This document shows, in pieces, positions 1 to 7,606 of a DNA stretch of 64,000 nt. The DNA is taken from positions 1 through 64,000 of the forward strand of contig JBFFRY010000013.1 of the NCBI GenBank assembly GCA_041572755.1. The letters are read 5' to 3'. Below the pieces are notes generated by a model, which saw only the letters and a program-made list of their open reading frames with translations, did not search any database and was not told the origin of the DNA. Position numbers and translations under genes: made by a program. Numbering within the stretch: the stretch's first letter is position 1; the number at the start of each line of letters is the position of its first letter. Source of the stretch: JBFELU01 sp041572755 (lineage in GTDB: Bacteria; Actinomycetota; Acidimicrobiia; Spongiisociales; UBA11373).

Positions 1-481
1 GAAGTAGATGTTGTCCACATTGTCGGCCTCTCCGGCGTCACACTTGCATCCGGATCGTCCGTGCGTCCTTCGCGGGCGGAAGCGAAACGGGGGACTCCGG
101 TGAGGAGCGCCCAGACCTAACCCCTTCGAATGACTCTCGGGAATGCTCCATCAAACCGATTCGAGCCTGCACTCGACACCCCTTACCCGGATCGTGCGGT
201 GACGGCTTGCCAAGTGGTGCGGTTCCCCTGCCGTGCCACGCTTCGCGTAGTGGCCTTTGGCGGACGATCATAACAGGCCGCTCCGCTCCTTCACTTTTGC
301 ACAAACTGGTGTGGAAGGGATCCAGCGTCATGACCCCTGAGGAGCGCCGGGATTCGCGAGCGCCAGGGTCGGCGCACGTTCTGATTCGCGGAGGGACCAC
401 TAGCCAGGCCAGTCGTGCCTCCTGGGTACATCCGCAACGCTGGCTCTATGGTGGGAGCGAGTCGGCAAGCCTCGTTGCCCG
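1..481. other. No convincing gene at the left edge
   Basis: This stretch lies left of the nitroreductase stop. The open frames that cross it on both strands are rich in Arg, Ser, Gly and Pro and match no family I know, so they look like chance frames in GC-rich DNA. A short acidic, cysteine-containing reading at bases 1-50 of the minus strand looks protein-like, but it has no start codon in reach. It could only be judged with sequence from outside the window. Confidence 0.4.
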
Positions 482-1267
482 CTACCGCTGCCTCGAGCGA
501 TATCGCTGCAGGGGATGGAAGCGCTCGTGGTGCACCATCTCGTTCAGAGGGATCCGCGAAGACCGGGGGGGGTTGTGACCATTCGCGTGACCGATGGGAA
601 CGACCGCAATGACTCGATGGTCCCGCGGCAGGGAGATCAGGTTCTTGAGGGCATTCTCGACGCTCCGCTTTCTGGTGCGTTTGGCGTAGACCCCGGCCCA
701 TGAGGATGCGAGTCCCAGGCTGTGAGCCGCCAGGCACAGGTTCTGAGAGGCGACCGCTCCGTCCTCAACGAAGTGCTCGGGGTCTCGTGATGGATCAACC
801 GAGACCACGATCATGACCGGGGCGGCTGCGAAACCCTTCCATGCGATCGTGATGCGCCTGAGAACGTTGGCCATGTCGACGCGCGCCCGCGGGTCCTTCA
901 CCACGGTGAAGTCCCAAGGCTGGGAATTGAGGCCGGACGGGGCCCACCGCCCAGCGTCCAGGATGGCTTTCAACTGTTGGTCGGTGATGGGCGCGGAAGT
1001 GAAGCTGTGAGTGCTTCGTCGTGTACGAATTGCAGCAAGGATTGCATTGTCGATGATCGGGCTCCCTGGATTGAGGAGCCTGTTGATCGACAGTTTGCCG
1101 GCCTCGTGGGTCTCCGTGAAGCACCAATTGTACTTGTTCGAGGGCGCTATGCGAGGATGGAGGATGTTGGCAGGCCAATGGGACCGAGGGCTGGCTGGGC
1201 CTCTTCCTGTGCTCACGGAGATGCGTTTCCCTCTAACGCGCGAGCCGCCGCACCTTGCGACGCTCAT
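482..1267 (-). CDS. Nitroreductase family protein (start uncertain)
   Basis: The protein resembles FMN-dependent nitroreductases, which use NAD(P)H to reduce nitro-compounds, quinones or enones in the cytosol. The family start is visible near residue 75, with AIRTRRSTHSF, followed by a WAPSGLNSQPWDF-type flavin-binding stretch. A GAVASQNLCLAAHSLGL helix follows further on, and the last third carries the usual VPIGHA strand. Family members are about 170-220 residues, so the 261-codon frame is too long at its N-terminus. The first 60-70 residues look non-coding and overlap a small membrane protein gene. No ATG, GTG or TTG lies close to the family start; a CTG at 1093 is one possibility. The true start is therefore unresolved, and the gene may have lost its start. 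The substrate cannot be inferred. Confidence 0.75.
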   Translation of the reverse strand: MSVARCGGSRVRGKRISVSTGRGPASPRSHWPANILHPRIAPSNKYNWCFTETHEAGKLSINRLLNPGSPIIDNAILAAIRTRRSTHSFTSAPITDQQLKAILDAGRWAPSGLNSQPWDFTVVKDPRARVDMANVLRRITIAWKGFAAAPVMIVVSVDPSRDPEHFVEDGAVASQNLCLAAHSLGLASSWAGVYAKRTRKRSVENALKNLISLPRDHRVIAVVPIGHANGHNPPRSSRIPLNEMVHHERFHPLQRYRSRQR

Positions 1268-1400
1268 ACCACCCGACCGCCGTGTGGCTCACGAGTACCG
1301 CCGGCAACCAGAACACCCAGAGACGCCCTGATTCCCCCAAGTAGAAGAACCCGGCGACCAGGGATACGACAAGCGCCAGTTCAAGGGTTCTTCGGGGCAT
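1233..1400 (-). CDS. Small two-helix membrane protein (55 aa)
   Basis: This frame encodes 55 residues starting MPRRTLELALVV. It has two hydrophobic segments, at about residues 7-21 and 27-41. The tail is very basic (YERRKVRRLAR), as expected for a small membrane protein with a cytosolic C-terminus. The start is an ATG at 1400, with an alternative in-frame GTG three codons upstream. It lies between the PAP2 phosphatase gene and the nitroreductase on the same strand, and it overlaps the doubtful N-terminal extension of the latter. I do not recognise a family. The hydrophobic pattern is the only evidence for coding. Confidence 0.45.
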   Translation of the reverse strand: MPRRTLELALVVSLVAGFFYLGESGRLWVFWLPAVLVSHTAVGWYERRKVRRLAR

Positions 1401-1573
1401 TCTCGCCACCAGCGGCTCAGGGCGTTGCTCGGGATCTACGGAGCTTCATTGTGCGGGTGTGTTGAGTAGCCAGGACTCATCGCTGTCGGTGCTGGGCCCT
1501 CGTCGCACGGTGGTTCGATGCCGGTGACCGGAGAGGCTCCGGATCCTCCCACGTTGGATCCCGTCTGTTTCTT

Positions 1574-2296
1574 TCACGCCGTCCCGACGGTCAGCGGGGA
1601 TCCTTGATTCGGCAGGCTGTTGGCCCTCCGACGCCGACTGAGGTAGGGGTGCGCGGCTACGACCACAAGCACGGTTCCGAGCAGCATGCCGGCCAAGACA
1701 TCGGTCGCCCAGTGGACGTTCAAGTAGATGCGCGATGCGCCAATGGTGAGTATCAGAACCACCGAGCCGATGAGTGCGCCCAGTTGAAGGGCGCGACTCC
1801 GGGTCGCCTCCCAAGCGAGAAGGGGTGCCATTCCGTAGAAACCAACGCTGGCAAGCACGTGCCCGCTCGGAAACGATGGTCCGCGACCGGCAACGAGCTG
1901 CGCCGAGTTGGGCCGAACGCGGCCCACGAGCTCCTTGAAGCCAAACTCGAAGACGGGGTTCAGGAGAACCGCCGCGACGATGACGAACACCAAGGCCCGC
2001 GCCTTGCCCGTGTAGAGACTCCACACGACAAGAGCAATCGTCATTGCGCCGATTACCCAACGGGTGCCGAGGAATGTGAGCGCCACCATCGTTCCATCGA
2101 GGGCGCCGCTCCGCATCCCGAGCACCGAGTGTTCCACCCCCCGATCCACGGCGAGCAGCAACCCCTCGGATATGAACGCCAACACGGCGAGTATCCCGAA
2201 GAGAAGCAGGCATACGCTTGCGAGCATCCGAGCCGAAGGCAGATGTGTCACCAATCGCACGAACCGCGGGGTCAGGTGGTGCTTGTGGTCCACCAT
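1574..2296 (-). CDS. PAP2-superfamily membrane phosphatase
   Basis: This is an integral membrane phosphatase of the PAP2/PgpB type, which removes phosphate from lipid phosphates such as phosphatidate, phosphatidylglycerophosphate or undecaprenyl pyrophosphate. All three active-site motifs are present: KELVGRVRP near residue 120, PSGH near 143, and SRIYLNVHWATD near 190. The last includes the catalytic histidine and aspartate. Hydrophobic segments surround them, in keeping with five or six membrane helices. At 240 residues it has the usual length. The ATG is preceded by AAGGAG about 10 bases upstream. The lipid substrate is not predictable from sequence. Confidence 0.9.
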   Translation of the reverse strand: MVDHKHHLTPRFVRLVTHLPSARMLASVCLLLFGILAVLAFISEGLLLAVDRGVEHSVLGMRSGALDGTMVALTFLGTRWVIGAMTIALVVWSLYTGKARALVFVIVAAVLLNPVFEFGFKELVGRVRPNSAQLVAGRGPSFPSGHVLASVGFYGMAPLLAWEATRSRALQLGALIGSVVLILTIGASRIYLNVHWATDVLAGMLLGTVLVVVAAHPYLSRRRRANSLPNQGSPLTVGTA

Positions 2297-2338
2297 GGCT
2301 GCTTGGTCTCCTTGGGTGACGGAAGAGCAGGTTCTGTT

Positions 2339-2365
2339 GGGGCCGGAGACAGCGTCCCCGGCCCC
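2339..2365 (-). terminator. Hairpin after the RRM gene
   Basis: The arms GGGGCCGG (2339-2346) and CCGGCCCC (2358-2365) pair perfectly around an 11-base loop. The hairpin begins 16 bases past the RRM stop codon on the minus strand. No T-run follows, so it may act as a Rho-independent-like actinobacterial terminator or as an mRNA 3'-end stabiliser. Confidence 0.6.
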
Positions 2366-2381
2366 AAGTCGATTGGCGGTC

Positions 2382-2636
2382 CTACCGGGACCGCTCTTTG
2401 GCCAGGTTCACGTTGAGCTGGCGGCCGTCAACCGATGAACCGTTGACCTCCGAGATCGCCTTCTGGGCGTCATCGGCGGAAGTCATCTCAACGAACCCGA
2501 AGCCGCGTGAACGGCCGGTATCACGGTCCTCGACCACTTGAGCGCTGGTCACTTCACCGAACGCGGTGAATAGCGACTTCAAAGCGGCCGAGTCGGTTGA
2601 GAACGCGAGGTTCCCAACGTAGATGTTGGTGGACAT
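2382..2636 (-). CDS. RRM-domain RNA-binding protein (84 aa)
   Basis: This is a single RNA recognition motif protein. RNP2 reads IYVGNL at residues 5-10 and RNP1 reads RGFGFVEM at about 44-51. The rest of the protein is just the RRM fold, with a short basic tail. Such single-RRM proteins occur in cyanobacteria and many other bacteria, and they are often cold- or stress-induced RNA chaperones. The longer open frame to 2807 is not used. The ATG at 2636 is preceded by AAGGAG about 7 bases upstream and begins exactly at the RRM fold. A terminator-like hairpin follows. About 280 bases of non-coding DNA lie upstream, enough for a regulated leader. Confidence 0.93.
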   Translation of the reverse strand: MSTNIYVGNLAFSTDSAALKSLFTAFGEVTSAQVVEDRDTGRSRGFGFVEMTSADDAQKAISEVNGSSVDGRQLNVNLAKERSR

Positions 2637-2784
2637 GGATAGGCTCCTTCCGAAGCGTTGAACCGTCGAAACTCGACGCCCCACAAGGCCAATCCGGCTC
2701 TCACGCCAACGGGAATGTCGACTGAAGGCCGTGGATACTTGCGGCGACTTCACTCGACGGAACAGAAGAAGCAAAGACAGGCGC

Positions 2785-2804
2785 CGCACGCGAATCGGCG
2801 TGCG
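2785..2804 (-). terminator. Possible terminator hairpin
   Basis: A perfect 7-bp stem, CGCACGC paired with GCGTGCG, encloses a 6-base loop. On the minus strand it is followed by pyrimidine-rich DNA with several T-triplets. It lies about 110 bases downstream of the stop codon at 2917 and could end that transcript. Confidence 0.4.
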
Positions 2805-2916
2805 CACCAGCCATCATAGCCGACCTGCCCGCCAATACCATGCAGACCACAGCAAGCTACGAGATCCAGTTGCTTCGCAGAGCCGTCATCGGTATCACCA
2901 GAGGTGAGGCCGCCTG

Positions 2917-3441
2917 TCATCGTTTCCGGTGTCGGTAGGCAACGTGCGCTCCGAGCTGCTTGCCCGGATCCGGGTCCTGCTCGAGGATCTCCACGAGCCA
3001 TTGCCACCACTCGCCCACGTTGGGGTTGTCGAGCTCGGCTCGCTCCGCTTCGATCCAGCTTCTGAGTCTTGCCCACGTCGCCCTAACCCATCCACCCACC
3101 ATCCGGTCCAGCATCTGATGATCGACGACCCCCTCGTAGACCATCGAGCCCCACATCTCACAGGCACTGTCGACGGACAGGGCGGCGTCGAGGAGGGCTC
3201 GGTCGCTCCTGATGGTGGCCGGCTCCACGTCGACCGGGAGTTCCAGGATGCGCCGGACGGCGAGCCTGACCTCTTGGGTCTGCACGGTCCTCACCACGTC
3301 GACCGCAGCCGCGTCCCGTCTGGTCTGGATGCCGTGCCGGAGCTGGATCACCCCGAAGATCACGCCGGCCACCACCGCAACCGCCGACACGAGATTGAGG
3401 GCGGTGCCTACATCGATGGCCAAGAACGTCCCGAGACCCAT
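2917..3441 (-). CDS. Membrane-anchored hypothetical protein
   Basis: The 174-residue protein has one N-terminal membrane helix at about residues 14-32 (LVSAVAVVAGVIFGVIQL). A mostly helical, acidic cytosolic part follows, with conserved-looking tryptophans (CEMWGSMVY, WVRATWARLRSWI, EWWQWL). The layout resembles DUF4760-like proteins: one helix, then a helical domain with a W/E-rich centre. I cannot assign a family with confidence. The gene stands alone, with non-coding DNA on both sides. No function is inferred. Confidence 0.7.
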   Translation of the reverse strand: MGLGTFLAIDVGTALNLVSAVAVVAGVIFGVIQLRHGIQTRRDAAAVDVVRTVQTQEVRLAVRRILELPVDVEPATIRSDRALLDAALSVDSACEMWGSMVYEGVVDHQMLDRMVGGWVRATWARLRSWIEAERAELDNPNVGEWWQWLVEILEQDPDPGKQLGAHVAYRHRKR

Positions 3442-3849
3442 CGACGCAGGCTACTTGGGTGAAGAACGCCTCGGTCGTGTGCAGCCGGGAGTGTGCTCAA
3501 GAGTCGCCACCCCAAGCTGAGGACGGTCAGTGGTTCCTCAGGACCCCATAGAAACCTTCCCGCCATGTCCTTCCATCTATGCCCCATGGCTCCCGACCGC
3601 TTCCCCTGAGTCCTGGATCGCTCGTCAAGCCTTGGTTCAGTCGGTGGGCAGTGTTGCGATTGCCCGTCCTCATTGGAGGGTTCTCGGAGGCTTTACGGTG
3701 CTAGGGGGATGTTTCGCAACAATGGCCCAGGGAGTGATGCTGATCCTCGGCCTCTGACCTGGCCAGTCGCACCAGCTATTCGGCACCCCACACGGAGCAG
3801 CGGTTACGTAGGCTTTGCTCCAAGCAGGGTCCAGCAATGGGGGGATGCC
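3442..3849. other. Non-coding gap with repeat pieces
   Basis: No gene is supported here. The gap holds one copy of the dispersed element (3704-3732). It also holds the 18-base stretch 3497-3514, which recurs with one mismatch at 5585-5602 next to another copy of that element. The rest shows nothing recognisable. Promoter signals for the lipoprotein gene at 3850 should lie in its right half. Confidence 0.55.
3704..3732 (+). repeat. Dispersed element, copy A
   Basis: The core reads TTTCGCAACAATGGCCCA and aligns with copies B, C and D. The flanking arms (GGGGGA on the left, CAGGG on the right) are degenerate. It lies 118 bases before the lipoprotein hydrolase start at 3850. Confidence 0.6.
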
Positions 3850-4827
3850 ATGCACAGGTTGACCGTGTTGATTGGTTGTCTGTTTCTGGCGATCTCGGCG
3901 GTGGCTTGTGGAGGCGATGACGCCTCCTCCGAAGCCGCCCCAACCACCGAGACCACCGTTTCCGGTACTTCCACGACAACGACCACGGCTGTCTCAGCCA
4001 CTTCGCCGCCGACAACGACGACGACAACGACCCTCCCTCCGACAACCACAACGGAGGCTCCGGTGACCACGTCGCTCACCATCAGCGTCGAGGGCGGCAT
4101 CGTCTCGGCGGTCATGTCGCATGAAACCACCCAGGACATCTCGATGTGGGCGCCGGAGAAGGAGGGTTCCTGGCCGGTCGTGGTTGCCTTCCCAGGCTTG
4201 TCCGGCGATCGGTCGCGTTGGGACATCACGGGGCCGGCCCTTGCGAGCCAGGGTGTGGTGGTCTTCGCGACCGACTACCGAGAACGTCAATATCACGAGC
4301 AAGACGGTGAGTGTGCCTACCGCTTCGCTTTGACCGTCGCTGAGGAGTACGGAGGTGACCTCGACCAACCCGTGACAATGGTCGGTCACTCGAATGGAGC
4401 CACGATGGTTCTGTTCGGCGGACTTACCGAAGCGATCTACGGTCCCGGAGGCATGTATGACGCCTGCTTCACCGGAACGACCCGCCCCGACTTGATCGTG
4501 GCGATCTCTGGCTGTCACTACGAGTTTCAAGGCCAGACGACCGGCTTCGATGCCGGCTGGCCCGGAAGGGCGAATCTGGAGGCCGACATCGTCCTCATCG
4601 CTGGGACAGACGACGAGGTGTGCGAGGCGTGGCAATCGCGGGATGCTGCCGAATCCCTCCGATCCGCTGGCTACAACGTCGATCTGGTGGAGATCGCGGG
4701 GGCAAACCACTGGACCGTGCTCTTTCACGACCTCGTCGACGGTGACGTCGTGGCAGTTCCCGACGAACCGGCCGGCGACCAAGTGGTCCAGGCGATCCTC
4801 GAAGCGATCAGTGCCGCAGGGACCTGA
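3850..4827 (+). CDS. Lipoprotein alpha/beta hydrolase with Ser-His-Asp triad
   Basis: This is a predicted exported hydrolase anchored as a lipoprotein. The signal peptide (residues 1-20) ends in SAVAC, a somewhat degenerate lipobox. A Thr/Pro-rich linker follows at about 25-75, typical of surface-tethered proteins in high-GC Gram-positives. The alpha/beta hydrolase domain starts near residue 90. The nucleophile elbow is GHSNG at about 180, the acid is in AGTDDE at about 255, and the histidine is in GANHWT at about 290, so the triad is intact. The ATG at 3850 is chosen because the signal peptide starts there; upstream in-frame codons show no coding character. The substrate is unknown; dienelactone-hydrolase or lipase-like activity is plausible. 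Confidence 0.85.
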   Translation: MHRLTVLIGCLFLAISAVACGGDDASSEAAPTTETTVSGTSTTTTTAVSATSPPTTTTTTTLPPTTTTEAPVTTSLTISVEGGIVSAVMSHETTQDISMWAPEKEGSWPVVVAFPGLSGDRSRWDITGPALASQGVVVFATDYRERQYHEQDGECAYRFALTVAEEYGGDLDQPVTMVGHSNGATMVLFGGLTEAIYGPGGMYDACFTGTTRPDLIVAISGCHYEFQGQTTGFDAGWPGRANLEADIVLIAGTDDEVCEAWQSRDAAESLRSAGYNVDLVEIAGANHWTVLFHDLVDGDVVAVPDEPAGDQVVQAILEAISAAGT

Positions 4828-4846
4828 GACAGCCCATCGACTCGTT

Positions 4847-4875
4847 CGGGGGACATTCCGTAACACTCGCCCAGG
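4847..4875 (+). repeat. Dispersed element, copy B
   Basis: The core reads ATTCCGTAACACTCGCCCA. It sits between two convergent lipoprotein genes, 20 bases after the stop at 4827. CACCCCAGGGG-like DNA follows it, a string also found beside copy C. Confidence 0.6.
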
Positions 4876-4938
4876 CACCACCCCAGGGGACCATCCCCAG
4901 ATAGGGCCACTACCGTATGCCAGCCGCCCCGGCCGATG

Positions 4939-5499
4939 TCACTCGCAGTCGAGGTCCAGAAGAAGGCCTGTGGTGCTGACGGCGTTCTCGAGGTTCTCAC
5001 ATGCGGCCGTGAAGGCCGGAGTCTTGCTGGTGAGAGCGACGAGTTCCTCCAGTGTCTTGATCTCGGACGCTTGATCGGCCGCCCGTTCCCACTGCTCCAG
5101 CCTGTCCCCAGTTGCGTCGACAAACGCGTTGTGGGCGTCCGCAATCTCCGGTTCCGGTTCGAGGTTCATCAGCCGTGCGTGCGCGGAGTTGAGTTCACTG
5201 GCAATATCCCTGAGGAGGGACACGAGTCCCTCGCCATCGATGATCTCTCCCGTCTCGAGGTTCGCAACAGCCTCAACGCCGGCAATGACTCGGACACCCA
5301 GTGCCTGCAGTTCATCGGTCAGCGCTTGTTGCGTTTCGACATATGACTCCAGGGACGACACCGGGGGGACTGTCGTCGTCGGAGCGCCGGTTGCGGCGGT
5401 GTTCGTCGAGGTTGTCGCATCGTTCCCCTCGGCGGATTCCCCGCCACAGGCCCCAATCATCAGCACACAGATGCCCGCCAAGACCCTGGTTGACCTCAT
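4939..5499 (-). CDS. Small lipoprotein of unknown function
   Basis: The 186-residue protein begins with a lipoprotein signal peptide ending in the lipobox IGAC at residues 15-18. A short Thr/Ala/Pro-rich linker leads into a soluble helical domain from about 48 to the end, rich in Glu, Leu and Ala. Two cysteines, in TAACENL and at LDLDCE near the C-terminus, could form a disulfide outside the membrane. The ATG at 5499 has GGGGAGGG just upstream and starts the signal peptide, so the longer frame to 5784 is rejected. I do not recognise the helical domain. It faces hydrolase lipoproteins on both sides and may belong to the same surface function. Confidence 0.8.
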   Translation of the reverse strand: MRSTRVLAGICVLMIGACGGESAEGNDATTSTNTAATGAPTTTVPPVSSLESYVETQQALTDELQALGVRVIAGVEAVANLETGEIIDGEGLVSLLRDIASELNSAHARLMNLEPEPEIADAHNAFVDATGDRLEQWERAADQASEIKTLEELVALTSKTPAFTAACENLENAVSTTGLLLDLDCE

Positions 5500-5621
5500 A
5501 CCCTCCCCAACCGTCGGACTCCTATGGTCAAGCCTATGGCTGCTACCAGGGCCGGATGGCCCTGCCGTCGCCTCGGGGGTGAGGTCAAGAGTCGGCACCC
5601 CAGGGGCAGTGTCCCGTCCTC

Positions 5622-5656
5622 CTCGGGTGACATTTCGCAATACTGGCCCACCCGAG
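5622..5656 (+). repeat. Dispersed element, copy C, with perfect arms
   Basis: The core TTTCGCAATACTGGCCCA is flanked by the perfect inverted repeat CTCGGGTG / CACCCGAG. The right arm ends one base before the stop codon of the minus-strand hydrolase gene. Transcripts of that gene would therefore carry the whole hairpin directly after their stop. Confidence 0.65.
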
Positions 5657-6508
5657 CTACTCGTTGTGCAGCAGGGGCCAGGGTTCGTCGGTTCCCTGAG
5701 CCAGCATCCATTCGTAGAGGGCGGGATCCTCGTATGCGACGGCGCGGTGGCGAACCCCCTCTTGGAGGGTGAACCGGACGTCACCGCCGCACGCCTGGAG
5801 AGCGTCGACGATCACCTGGGAGGCCTGCCAGGGGATGACACGATCGAGATCGCCGTGGAATGCCCACGTTGGGATGTTCTTGAGATCGCAGATGTTCTCT
5901 GGGTATTGCCCCGCGTAGTCCTCGGCAGGCCATTCGCAGTTCGGACAGCGGTCGTTCCAACCGCCGGCAACCGTGACGAGCGCGGCGGGCAGATCGGGAT
6001 GCGCCGCAGCCAGCGCCCACGCTCCCGTCGTTCCCCAGCTGTACCCGGTCACATAGATCCGGTTCGGGTCGATGCTGACCCGGGATCGAACGTGATCGAT
6101 GAAGTCCACCAGATGATCGGCCGAGTGGAGCCAGGCCCACCCGGGACGGTGGAAGTCGGCGTTGGTTGCCAGGGGTGCAGCCATGATGAACCGATACGGT
6201 GTCGATTGCACCACCGCCGGGACGCCATACGACGTCAGCCCCTCGACTTCGTTGGGACCCGGGTAGCCGTGGAGGGAGAGCACTAGCGGCCAAGGGTCGT
6301 CGGGGTCGTCCAGGTATTCCTGAGGCACGTAGAGCAGGTATTCCCGGTCGCGAGAGACCGTTTCCCCGTCCGCGGTCTCGTCCCAGGTGAAAGTGTACGG
6401 GTTGATACCCGGCGCCACATCCGGATCCACGTCGAACCCGCCGCCCGACCCGCACGCGGCGACAAAGATGGCGACCACCGCCCAGAGCCCCACCCGGGTT
6501 CTCATCAC
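5657..6508 (-). CDS. Lipoprotein esterase, polyhydroxybutyrate-depolymerase-like
   Basis: This is a predicted exported alpha/beta hydrolase. The signal peptide ends in the lipobox VAAC (residues 16-19). The catalytic domain opens with the strand REYLLYVP, typical of the LpqC/predicted-peptidase group. The oxyanion region is LHGYPG near 80. The nucleophile elbow is GYSWG at about 160, the acid lies in HGDLDRVIP at about 225, and the histidine in EGVRHRAVAYED at about 255. The triad is complete. A CPNC pair near 195 could form a disulfide. The GTG start at 6508 overlaps the stop of the upstream gene by four bases; the ATG at 6505 is the alternative. Either way translation is probably coupled to the neighbour. 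The natural ester or peptide substrate is unknown. Confidence 0.87.
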   Translation of the reverse strand: MMRTRVGLWAVVAIFVAACGSGGGFDVDPDVAPGINPYTFTWDETADGETVSRDREYLLYVPQEYLDDPDDPWPLVLSLHGYPGPNEVEGLTSYGVPAVVQSTPYRFIMAAPLATNADFHRPGWAWLHSADHLVDFIDHVRSRVSIDPNRIYVTGYSWGTTGAWALAAAHPDLPAALVTVAGGWNDRCPNCEWPAEDYAGQYPENICDLKNIPTWAFHGDLDRVIPWQASQVIVDALQACGGDVRFTLQEGVRHRAVAYEDPALYEWMLAQGTDEPWPLLHNE

Positions 6509-7443
6509 GGGGCCGTTACGCCGAGGTGTTCCATGATGAAGTCGAGCGCCTTGGCGATCGCTACCGGGGTAGCCGGATTGTCGGGTTCGACTATCTCGAA
6601 GGCCTGGCTGCCCTGCACCCGTTCCACTGTGACCTGATCAGCACCCGCCTCCCGGGCCCGAGCCACGAAATGATCGAGGCCGTAGTTGCTTTCGATGTCG
6701 AGGTTGGCGCGGGCGATGAAGAACGGAGGCATGTCGGCGCTCACCAGACCCGCCGGATCGTACTGACCCGCGAATTCGGTGTGCAGCACCCCGGTGAAGA
6801 CCACCGCACACACCGGCCGGGGCTCGCCGGCAAGCGCCGTGAAGGCACCCACCATGCTCCCCGTGCCGCCCATCCACACACAGATCCTGGTGGGATCGAC
6901 ATTGAGGTCGGCGGCGTGGTCGGCCACATAGGCGAGCAGATCGAGGGCATCTTGAGCGGCATGCCCCATGTTCTCTTCGCTGACCTCCCCGACGTCGCTG
7001 CGCATCGGATAGCTGCTGGCGTTGAAGGTGATCCCCACCATCCCCAGTGAAGCCACAACCCGGGCATGGACATCGCCACCCGTCTTGAAGTCCTCGGCTA
7101 TCGGCTGCTCACGGTCGGTCGGCCAGAAGGCATACTCGCTGCCGTTGAAGTGGAAGAAGATCACCGCCGGGAGCGCTTCACCCGCCGAGGTTCCCGCAGG
7201 GGCGTACACGTCGAGTGTCTGGTCGGCCCCCGACGGCGCCGTCTTGTAGACCAGATCGCAGGTCACCTCGACGTCGTGCGGCCCCGGGATCTCGTAGAGA
7301 AGCTGGAAGGGGCGGTTCGGATCCTCCCGACAATCGACGGCAGCCACCGGGTCTGTGGTCGCCACCGAAGTCTCAGCGTCGTCGCCTCCCCCACACGCCG
7401 CTGCCAACAGGCCGAAAACACAAAGGACGCCTACCCAACGCAC
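6505..7443 (-). CDS. Lipoprotein with hydrolase fold, probably inactive
   Basis: The signal peptide is short and ends in LAAAC at about residues 12-16, and the remainder has the layout of an alpha/beta hydrolase of the esterase/lipase group. Key catalytic positions differ from the family. The usual HGGG oxyanion motif is replaced by HFNGSEY. The nucleophile elbow reads WMGGTGSMVG instead of G-x-S-x-G. The position of the catalytic histidine near the C-terminus reads GSQAFE, where relatives have GxHGFE. It may be a binding or regulatory pseudoenzyme. The GTG start at 7443 has GGGGGAGG upstream and begins the signal peptide. The gene overlaps the next hydrolase by four bases, so the active and inactive paralogues are probably made together. 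Confidence 0.82.
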   Translation of the reverse strand: MRWVGVLCVFGLLAAACGGGDDAETSVATTDPVAAVDCREDPNRPFQLLYEIPGPHDVEVTCDLVYKTAPSGADQTLDVYAPAGTSAGEALPAVIFFHFNGSEYAFWPTDREQPIAEDFKTGGDVHARVVASLGMVGITFNASSYPMRSDVGEVSEENMGHAAQDALDLLAYVADHAADLNVDPTRICVWMGGTGSMVGAFTALAGEPRPVCAVVFTGVLHTEFAGQYDPAGLVSADMPPFFIARANLDIESNYGLDHFVARAREAGADQVTVERVQGSQAFEIVEPDNPATPVAIAKALDFIMEHLGVTAP

Positions 7444-7539
7444 CAGGATCCTCCCCCGTCGATGCCACCAGGCAACCAAGCACCGAATCGACGCAATAGG
7501 GCCAAAGGTCCCTGGGGCATTCACCTCCCCATTCGGTCG

Positions 7540-7572
7540 TCGGGTGACGTTCCGTAGCGCTGGCCCACCCGA
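7540..7572 (+). repeat. Dispersed element, copy D
   Basis: The core GTTCCGTAGCGCTGGCCCA is bracketed by the inverted repeat TCGGGTG / CACCCGA. It lies in the divergent gap between the minus-strand lipoprotein (start 7443) and the plus-strand membrane protein (start 7607), so it could influence either promoter. Confidence 0.65.
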
Positions 7573-7606
7573 GGGTAGGCTCGCCACACTCTGCGCTGGA
7601 GGCATC

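Noticed and set aside
1..50. Minus-strand reading CKCDAGEADNVDNIYF at the left edge
   Set aside because: It looks protein-like but has an in-frame stop upstream and no start codon between; it cannot be supported without flanking sequence.
7540..7572. GGAAC-like string in copy D as an ECF sigma -35 box
   Set aside because: The string is not kept in copies A and C, and no matching -10 (GTT-type) lies at the usual distance.
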